From positions 528,759 to 557,545 of the forward strand of contig BLXT01008489.1 of NCBI GenBank assembly GCA_019648995.1: a stretch of 28,787 nucleotides of DNA. The letters are read 5' to 3'. The notes beneath the pieces were generated by a model. That model did no database searches. It was not told where the DNA came from and saw only the letters and a program-made list of their open reading frames with translations. Of this stretch, positions 1 to 9,900 are shown in pieces. Each line of letters begins with the position of its first letter. The stretch's first letter is position 1. This DNA comes from Plakobranchus ocellatus (lineage: Eukaryota > Mollusca > Gastropoda > Plakobranchidae). The position numbers and the translations under genes are program-made.

Positions 1-139
1 TCATCTAAATCTCTCTATTTCTTCTGTAGTTGAGAGTAAAACGTCAAATAGTAAAGATAGTATGTGTGAATTAACAAAAAAGTAAAGGTAAAATGTGAGG
101 AAGTATGCCACATATTTTTGTATTAAAGAGTTGGACTTC

Positions 140-260
140 TGGGTGTAGCTTTAGGTAGCAGAAAGAGCTTTGAATCCGGAAGTCCTAGGTTCGAAAATTT
201 GCATGGGTCTTCAGCTTTTGATGATGATGGAAAAAAGTCATTCATTGCCATTGCATAACG
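140..260 (+). mobile_element. tRNA-derived SINE remnant (candidate)
   Basis: An A-box-like TAGCTTTAGG at 146-155 and a B-box-like GGTTCGAAA at 188-196 have the spacing of a tRNA-type internal promoter. The intervening sequence (agagctttgaatccggaagtc) resembles a tRNA anticodon arm region. It does not fold into a clean tRNA, so a SINE head is more likely than a tRNA gene. The 3' end is not defined. Confidence 0.45.
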
Positions 261-560
261 TGTCGCGTTTTAGCCTGTAAACAGTTTAAGGCCGAGAGCA
301 TACTGGAGGCAGCAGTTCATGTGTCCAACTATACATGTTTGGAAAATCTCTAGTTTCTTTATTGCGAAAGCATACCATGTCCGCAGCGACTTTCATCTAG
401 TCTAGGGCGTCGGGGCTATCTTTTGTGGATTATAGTCTTCCCCTTCGTCAGTTCCTCCGTTGGATAAGGGACATTAATTGACCACGCATAATTCTACTGA
501 CCATTGCAGCGAGAGCCATAGGCGAGTCTTTTTACGCAAATTATCAGGCTTACTTCTAGG

Positions 561-851
561 TTGGTAAAGCATAGTAACTGCGACATACAATCCGTCTCAT
601 CAGCTATTACAAGTCACGTCGCCTCTAATGTGGATTTTTCCCAAATAATCACAGGTGCTTTGGTCCTGGTTGGGTCAAGCGCTAGTTGCAAGTTGGAAAC
701 TGCAACTCAAATTTTTTGCAAGCTTCAAAGAGAGCTATCTAAACACTACGCCACCAACATCACTGTGAAAATAGCGGGTTTGAAAGAATATTGTGTGCCA
801 AAGAATAACCCAATTATTATTTTGCAACAAAAACGCATAATTCTTTCATAA
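561..851 (+). mobile_element. Possible tyrosine-recombinase C-terminal fossil
   Basis: An open stretch contains DIQSVSSAITSHVASNVDFS followed by QIITGA. This resembles the C-terminal region of tyrosine recombinases of DIRS- or Crypton-type elements, where a His-x-x-Arg box is followed by S-x-x-A-x-x-S-x-A and a short helix. No complete domain or element boundary is visible. It is treated as a weak fossil; it could also be a chance open frame. Confidence 0.3.
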
Positions 852-966
852 ATTTGTTTGATCACAAGCGTTCAAGCAGGCTCAATCAACCCTCTACTAT
901 GATAAGCCATCTAAATCTGAATTTATCCACTTTGAGTCATTTCTTGCATCTTCTTTTTTCCCACAG

Positions 967-996
967 ATACCCAGGAACCAAGCAATAATACTCAAG
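967..996 (+). CDS. Linker exon, 30 bp, first visible exon of the ShKT gene
   Basis: A pyrimidine tract ending in ttttttcccacag precedes it and a strong donor, gtaagatt, follows. The 30-bp length keeps phase 1 on both sides. It reads (x)TQEPSNNTQ(A), a Thr/Asn/Gln/Pro-rich linker like the other linkers of this gene, and its last G joins CT of the exon at 3644 to make Ala. The call rests on splice signals, phase and composition, since a piece this short has no domain signature. Upstream exons with the signal peptide must lie outside the window or be unrecognised in it. Confidence 0.6.
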
Positions 997-3898
997 GTAA
1001 GATTGTATTTCTTTGGTGCTATGTTATTGCCGTTTTGAGCGTTAGTTTTATCAAAACCTCATTAGGGCTTTAAGTTTTTATTTTTTCAATCGTTCTCTAC
1101 TGCAGCTATGAATCAAAGTTACACTAGCAATTTTATTCAATTATGTAAAATATTATAATCAGTTTTTTTCTTTCCTTTTCATTTCGAACTATCTGAAAAT
1201 TCAGTTACCTGAATATTTTAATTATATCAAGATAATCACCAGAAAAACTTGTCTGTCTTTTTTCAATGTCTGTACTAATTCTTCTTTTCCTTTAAGTGCC
1301 CTGCCAAAAACAAACCTGGTGATCATGCCCTTTAGATATATCTAGATGCTTTAAAGCCTTGTGATGGCAAATGTGTCCTAGAAATTGTAGTTACCTTCAT
1401 CTTATGATTTTATGATTACCTCTTCCAATATTGTTTCAATGGAATTTTTCCTTCCAAGATATCCTCATCATTCCTCTGATAAACAACATCTCTACTACTT
1501 TCATGTTTCATTCATTTCCTTGTTTATTGTCCAAAACTCAAACCCATGTTGTAGTTCTAACCATACATATTTTTTCATTACCATTATGGTTCTGTTTGCA
1601 GTATAGATTCTTTTTCTTGGAAGTTCTTGGCCTGGCTGTCCTTTTTCTTACTTCATTTGACCATATACCATCTGATGTTATCAGGTAGCCAAGATAATGT
1701 TTGAATTTTATATTTTGTTTCATATATTGTCTTTTGCTAGTGAGAATGCATTTGGGGTTTGAGGATTTCTTTGAGATAGCCATGCATTCCATTTGTTTTG
1801 CATTCAGAGACACGCTCTTTCTCTCACCCTCTAAAACAGCAATATCTACAGGGTTTCAATTACATTCACTGATTTCAGCCATTAAAACTGTATCATCCGC
1901 ATACCTGAATCATTATGAATGTCCTCCATTTACTTTCAAGCCAGGAATTTAAAATAGTTTTCTCATGTTATTTCACTATATAGATTAACAACATCAGGAA
2001 ATATTACACATTCCTGCCTTACAAGCCTTTTGATGTATTAAAACCACTGTGTATATCCCTCACTCCTAACAGAGGCAGATTTATTCCTGTATAGATTTCT
2101 ATAGATTTCTTTACCATCAATGTCCAGTTTTTCTAGCTTGTGAATCTGTTCTTTATGTTAGACTTTGTCAAAAACTATAGAGTAGTCAATGATGGAGATT
2201 TTTTTTTATTCTTATGCACCTTTTCATCAACATGGCGAAGTGAGTTGTGCTTTTTTAGTTCCTTTGTCAGGTACAGAGCCAAACTGTTTAGTGATTATAT
2301 AAGTGGTCTTGGACTTGCAAATTCTATCATGAAAACTCTCAACAGCAATTTTGTGACTCATGAAACTAAATATTGTTGGGTTTGGTTTTTTTTTTTTGGT
2401 AATTTGTTTGTTTGTTTGTTTGGTTGGTTGGTTTTTTTTTTAGTTCTCATTCTTTTGGCCCTGGTATTTTAGAAAACAATATCCAAAAATCAGTCATACA
2501 AAGATCTTATGGAACTGTGCAACTGTAATATCTTGCATTTAGTTTTGTTATCAAATCTGTTCCTAAATTATCAAAGGTTGTAATTATTTCTTTTGGTATC
2601 TTATCTGGTTCTTTGATGCTTTTGTGTATATCAATTTCTTTATTGCTGCTTTTATTTTTTTTTTTCTAGGAAAGTTGGGCCCATTACGTTTTTTTTAAAG
2701 AAGACCTTCGAAAAATTCTGCAAATTTGCTTAGTACTCTTTCTTTTCTATTGACATTGCTTTGTCTTTTGAGTTGATCTACCCAGATTTTTATTTCACAC
2801 TCATATCTTTGATTTTATCCTGTATGAATTCAATTAATATATTTTGGTATTACTCTATTTTTTTAATATTGTGAATGGTCCATTCTTCCTTTGCCTTTTT
2901 ACATTTCATCTTAATTTTTTTGTCCAGGGCTTTGTATGTGGTTTCTTCATTTTTAGACTTGAGTCTTTCTTCTATCAAAGCTTTTATTTATGCTTATTGT
3001 GATCATTTGTATCCTTTTTGGGATTTCATTAAGCGACTTTTTCATTCTGACCATAGTTAGTCTACCTCTAAGGCGTTGCTTAAAATTTCATATTTGCTTT
3101 GCATATCTACAATAATTTTGTCTCCTAGCTTTTAATTAGATTTTAGTAGGTCCATTTGGAATTTAGGACTGGTCATTGTACTTTTGATTTTCTAAGGTTG
3201 TATCATAAATTTAGACATGAATGTGGTCTCAAATCATCACCGTTATCTACAGGCAGTGATTTAGATGTTTTAAGAGTGTTTCGGAATTGTTTACTAATGA
3301 GTATATACCTTCCTCTAGTTTTGTCACCGCAGCTTTTCCATATTTAGGGTAATCTAAGATGGTTTTGATAGCAAGTGTGTGTAATTAAAAACTTTTGATT
3401 TGGCACTATTCAATTGGCTTACTCCCATGTCCTCTAATTTTTCCTATGCCACTGGGCCCAACCACATCTACCCTTTTTCGTTACCATATCCTAATTATGT
3501 TCTTAGATTTGAGAAAACCCTTTGATCTTTCTATTTCTTCTTTAAATTTGCACTGATGTATTTCCTCTTTTGGGCTGTTCTTTCTTCTATGTATCAAAAT
3601 CCTGCGATTGATTTCCTTTGTTTACCTTTTCAAAACCTTTCAGCTCCAGTTGTAACTGGCACACCCGCACCGCAGTGTGTTGATTACGATAGTTCTTGCA
3701 CTGTCCTGGTTGGTCAGTGCGGTGTGGATGAAGTTGTCACCAGGGCCTGCAGAAAAACTTGCAACATTTATCCATGTGGTGAGAGAAGCTGACAGACTAC
3801 TGTATGAAACTAAACTAATAACAGAAAATAGAACTACGCTTCCTCTCTCACATTCTCCTTAAATCCTCTGTCTCATCCTCACTCTCCTCTCTATCGCT

Positions 3899-3955
<57 letters not shown>

Positions 3956-6900
3956 AATATGTATCCCCATCTCTGAGTTGTTTCTTTGGAAGTCTTGCCA
4001 TGATGTTAACATCAATACTTTAAAATATCAGTTATGTTCGATAAAAATAATTTTTAATATCTCGGTATTTTATTTTATTTTTAGTTTCTGGCAATTTTTC
4101 TTTTTCTTTTAACTTAGACTTGTCTTAGTTTCCTTATTTCATGCATAAACCAGTTTGACAATGGTTTTTTTCTTAGTCTATTTTGTTTATAAGAATGTTC
4201 TGAATGTGACACATTTTGCTTTTTTTTTTACGTTTAAGGTGGAGTCACACAGAAACCTGGATCAGATATTGGTATGGTAGCAAAAACAGTCAATAGGCAT
4301 TAAGCTTTTGCTGGATTTTTTTTTTTTTCGATTATTTTCTTCCATCTTTTTTTACAAACTCAAGCCTATCTTAAAAGGTGTCATCAGTGACCAGTTATCA
4401 ATTCATCAATCTATCTACCTTTACATGTAAATACAAAATCGATTTCCTGCCTGCCTAATCATTTGTATACCTTTCTATCCATCTATCAGCCCTTTTACAT
4501 CTCTCATTCTTTTCTTTATCTCTTTCACTCTTTTTGTCTATTTAACTCTTTATTTGACTATCTATCAAACCATCTGTATCAGTTTATTTGTCAGTGTGTC
4601 TGTAAAGCTCTATATCTAACGTACTTTTTGCATGCTTCTTTTTATGTAACGCTTAGGGAAAAAAAGCCACCAACTTTAGTCCTTTCCTCGAAAAAAAAAT
4701 GCCTTTTCCTCAAATAACTTTTTTGTTTCTCAATGGATTCTTGTGAAACCTTTATCTCTTCTTACATCAATTTGTTATGACTTTCTTTTGTAGAATAGAT
4801 AAATTGTAAATTTTATTTTCTACCGAACAGATATTTTGCGGTGTAACATTTTATTACTAACAGCTGTTTGAAAACATTAACAAGATGCACCATTTTGTAT
4901 GCAAGCTTTGATCACAACCTCTTTTTAATATAGGCCCATTATTTCCTTTAATAATGTATTCTTCTGATTTTTACTATTTTGTCTCAAATCATGTTAGATG
5001 TAAATTTGCTGTAGGGAAAAAAAAAGGCAAGTCAAGTAATATCTAATTCATTGCCAACTTTTCATTCTTATGCATCTTCAATTAAGAGAAAATTGGGAAA
5101 AAGAAGGTGCTAATGTTAGCTTGCCTAAAGCATCTGATCAGAACAACATGGGGAAAAAATGATCATCCATGCCTGCTGCAGAAAAGGTGCCACAGCAATC
5201 TAATCAGTCCACACCACAAATATAATATATATCAGGTAGAGAAAATATTTTCTCTACCTGATATATATAATTTTCTCTTAATTGTATATATATATATACA
5301 TATATAAAATTATCTTCTTGCATCCAATTTATTTGCAATTCTTTGCATTCAAAGAGTATGTATGTTTGTTCCTTATGAAAAACTTTGGTTTAGACATTTA
5401 TGCACTCAACCACCCGTATTTATCAATAGCTCTTAGCACAAAATGAGTTTCATATTGCCATTACATAATCATTTTTTTCCAAAAAAAAATATTTCAGTGC
5501 ATTGTAAATCAATCTCTCTTTTCTCCCACCCCTCTCCTTCTCTTTTTCATCTTTGCCTCCCTCCTGTTTTGGACATCCATCTGATGCCCTTTTTCCTACC
5601 CTCCTACCCATTGGTTTTATGGATGCTGAATACACTTATGAAAGAGACCACCACTCCCCTGCCACCCCTACCAAGTTTAGCACGTAAGTTTTCATCCAAT
5701 TCTTTCATCCGATCTGTTATCATTGACTTTATCTATAGTGAGAAATAAGGAAAAATATGTATTATATTCCCCCTCCTTTTCAAGTGGTCACCCAAAAGTG
5801 AATTTTTTATACATCAAGATTAATTGTAACGATAACACTTGGTTAGATCATTGCATAATGAATTAAAATAAAACACTAGTGGGAAAAAAAGTGAGTCACA
5901 GTGGCAAGAGAAGCTAAATACTTTACTAAAAAGCCTTCAGATTAAAGCCTAAACACTTCAATATAAACGATGAGATTAGAGCCTTACACTTCAATATAGG
6001 CTGTGAGATTAGAGCCTTAACACTTCAATATAGGCCATGAGGTCAGGGCCTAAACACTTCAATATATGCCATGAGGTTAGAGCCTTACTCTTCAATATAG
6101 ACCATGATATTAGGGCCTAAACACTTCAATTAAGCCATGATAAGGTTAGGGCCGAAGCACTTCAATTTGGCAAAGAGATTGAGCCTAAGCACCTCACTCT
6201 AAGCCATGAGTTTAGAGTGAAAGGCTTACAGTCCGCAGATGCAAATAAATCACCAAAACTTGTATAAGTTGCTTAGAAATCTAGGTATAATATTTCGACA
6301 TTTTTTTTTTTAGTGCTGTTAACCCTTTCGGTATGTGTGGATTATTTTGTTACTCCAAGGCTTGTTTTTAATTTTTTTTTAAATACTCAATATGGGAATA
6401 TTTCTCTCAGCTTTTCAGTATACCTCAAAAATTCAATTTGACATATGATTACATAATGATGATTGACAGAAAATCAATATTGAATTGACCTGAAGTCATT
6501 TCCGAAACCCTGCATTATTTTGTACTATGGAAAGTATGGAATGATTTTATTATCCCCGACGTCCGGATAGGTAGATCTATATAGCGATTTTTTTTACTAT
6601 ACGGTATGGGGGTGCACAGTTACCCCACACGTACTGATAAGACTATATTGCTATTAAAATGTGAGGGCACTCAGTTACCCCCAAGGTACGGATATGATAA
6701 TAAAACACCTGGTATGGATAGGGTTAATGATGTTAATATGTTGCTTTATGTCGTCTTTTTTTTTTTACTCCACCTCTCTATTGATTTCCTTTATGCATTT
6801 TTGTCCCATAGCCATGGTTCACTCTTTCAGGAATACATATATGTTTGGCTCACACTTTCATAAGTATAATTTTTTTTTTCTTCCTTTTCACTTCAGCTTT

Positions 6901-9900
6901 TGTTCCCTCTGCCAGGGACTGCTTTAACAAAGACCCTCAGTGCAACTTCCTTATCCAGTCCTTCTATTGCAATGCCGACCCAATAGTGCCAAGGATATGC
7001 CCGGTCTCCTGTGGTGTCTGTGGTATGTAATGACAATGATGCCCTGTTTTTTTGTGGTGGTGTTGATAGCATGTTCTGATGATAATACACTGTTTCTTGT
7101 GGTGTCTTTGGTTTGTATTGACAGTAATGTCCAGTTGCCTATGGTGTCTGTGACATAGGTGATAATAATGCACTTTTATTGGTGTTATTTGTGATAGATA
7201 ACGATGCCTAGCCTTGTAGTAAATAAATAGTCATGCATTTTTTTGCAAGTCAAAATCTCTGCAAGCCCTTTTAGGATTTTTGGCTTCACGTGCAAAACTC
7301 TAAATTATGTGCTTAATTTTGCATAATTATGTAACATCTTCTATAGTTAAAAAACAGATTTTAGTGTGCTATAAAAATATCTTTCAAATAATTATGCATT
7401 TAATGAATATAAAACATAGGCTAAAGAGGCTTTGACTGTCATGTCATTCCTTATATTCACTTAATTTTGAGTTGGTACAGATATGCTACTGAGAATACAG
7501 AGAAGAATGCGTTCAGTATAAAACTGTACAGCTTTTTGTTTCTCAATGACATCATAAGTTGAGAATTGCAAGATGTGTAAGGACGGACTATTTTATTAAG
7601 TTGGACCGCCTTGTTTGTTGTGCCGAGATTTTTACAGTGCATTAGCCTTTTCTCATCTCTTCCCATATTTGTACTAACACTCCTCCCCCCACCCCCCACC
7701 TACCTTAACCTTTTCCTTTTCATCCCTTATCTCCAGCTCCAGTGACCAAGCCTCCATCAACCGGACCAACCCTGCCTCCAGGAGCCTCCACAATGCCTAG
7801 TGCAGACACCACCATCGACCCAGCCTTGCTGTGCCTCGATTATGACTTTGAGTGTCCCAGATTGCTTGCCTATTGTACACGCCCAGATCTTTTGGTCAAC
7901 AGGCTCTGCCGAAAGTCCTGCAATCTCTGCGGAGTGGATATCCCAGCACCGACTAGTACGAAATTTCTTGTGTCTTTTCTTACTCTCTCCTTTTTTTCAT
8001 ATAATAAACTCTGTTCCAGAATAGTGCAATGGTATTATCAAATTACTGTGTTTTGTGTGTTCTCAAAGAAACAGAATTTTATTCAGCATCTATCTACTCA
8101 AAATCCTGATATAAACTATTGATAATCATTCTTTGCAAAAAGCTTCAGGTAATGTAAGAGTGAAGAAGCAGTTATTCTGAATTATCTTTAGTTGTTCTTT
8201 GATAAGAAATGTAAACTTTAAGGCTGCAGGGAGTTCTTATGACTAATTCGGGCTTTGAACATGACTAAAACCACCATACCTCAAAGTGCCAGATTCCGAG
8301 AAGACAAACAGTTGGGTTAATACATCATATAAAACATGGCTAGCTATCTCAAAATATCTGATTGGTAAAAAAAGTATTTTTGAACTTTGGGACATAGATA
8401 AAATAATGACTTTAACTTTGGCCGAGAAAATAATGTTTTCATTTTTCATGCAGGCTTATTGGAATGTATCCTTCACTCAAACAGGAACTCCTGCTGCTCC
8501 CACATCAGGAGGAAGTGCTTCTGTGACGTCTGGAGGGAGTGGATCCGTAACACCTGGTGGAAGTGGCTCTGTGACATCAGGTGGAAGTGGAACTGTCTCG
8601 TCTGGTGGAAGTGGTTCTGTGACATCAGGTGGCAGTGGCTCTGTCACGTCCGGTGGAAGTGGTTCTGTTACATCTAGTGGCAGTGGCTCTGTTACATCTG
8701 ACGGAAGTGGCTCTGTAACATCAGGTGGCAGTGGCTCTGTTACATCAAGTGGAAGCGGTTCAGTGACATCTGGTGGAAGTGGCTCTGTAACATCAGGTGG
8801 TAGTGGTTCAGTTACATCTGCCCCAGGCGGATCCATGACATCTGTTGGAAGTGGATCTGTGACATCCAGTGGAAGTGGTTCAGTAACGCCTGGAGGGAGT
8901 GGATCAGTAACCTCTGGTGGAAGTGACTCGGTTACGTCTGGTGGCAGCGGTTCTGTGACATCCGGTGGAAGTGGTTCTGTGACACCCAGTGGAAGTGGAT
9001 CAGTAACTTCTGATGGCAGTGGCTCAGTAACGTCTGGAGTGAGTGGGTCAGTAACCTCTGGTGGAAGTGGCTCAGTAACGTCTGGTGGAAGTGGCTCAGT
9101 AACATCTGGAGGGAGTGGGTCAGTAACCTCTGGTGGAAGTGGCTTGGTTACATCTGGTGGCAGTGGTTCTGTGACATCTGGTGGAAGTGGCTCTGTAACA
9201 TCTGGTGGCAGTGGTTCTGTGACATCAAGCGAAGGTGGATCAGTAACTGCTGGTAATGGTGGTCAACAAACTCCCAGTGGCCCAGTGGTCATCCCTACTC
9301 TAAGCCGTGAGTGAATTAACACTCAGCTTGCAGTGTACCTTTACATGAGATGTTAAGTCTAAAAGCCAAAAAACTTTTTACACAAATTTTATTTTATGTT
9401 TCATGGATTCATTATAATAGCATTGTTAGTTAAAACATTCTAAATTTCTGAATTTTACAATTGATTAGGACATTCTCAATTTCTTAATTTTACAACAATC
9501 TGCATGAAAACAGTTCGCATGTGAAACTTCGCAGAAGAAATGAACTTTTCCAAATCATCTCAGCTCAAATTTAAACTGTAAAAAGTACATGTCAGAACTC
9601 CCTAGTTGAATTAAGCATTGTGGTCTGATTCCCAATTTGCTTCTGATTGATTAATATTAGCCTTGTTGAATTCCTTGTAAAAATATTTCTCGTATGTTAT
9701 GTTCAATTGTACAGTAATTTCAAAGATGCTGCATGATTAATTGAATTTTTTTTTGTTGCTTTTTTTTACTAATATGCCTTTTACATTCCGCCGGAATACA
9801 TCCGCCGGAATACAAAATTTTGGCTTTTTCCATATATCGGCTTTGCTCTATGTTTAGCAGCAGATTGAGATATGTCTACAAGGCTCATAAAGGTAAAATT

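Noticed and set aside
140-200. Functional tRNA gene
   Set aside because: A and B boxes are present but acceptor and D stems do not pair convincingly; a SINE remnant is more likely.
1289-1320. Possible short exon after ttcttttcctttaag with donor gtgatc
   Set aside because: Its 22-bp length would shift the phase-1 frame used by all neighbouring exons, and the peptide does not resemble the other linkers.
3644-3778. ShK-type channel toxin
   Set aside because: The six cysteines fit ShKT, but the Lys-Tyr pair is absent and the domain is part of a large multidomain protein, so a toxin role is unsupported.
5938-6215. CRISPR-like spaced repeat array
   Set aside because: Units are directly adjacent, without unique spacers, in a eukaryotic intron; it is a minisatellite.
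8286-8484. Open frame upstream of the repeat exon with an ATG at 8286
   Set aside because: The frame crosses an intron-like region. A phase-1 acceptor at 8484/8485 joins the previous ShKT exon correctly, so the ATG is not a start.
8477-8836. Long minus-strand open frame across the repeat exon reading as PDVTEPLP-type repeats
   Set aside because: It is the mirror of the 24-bp coding repeat, which lacks stops on both strands. The plus strand has matching splice signals and phase and joins ShKT exons.
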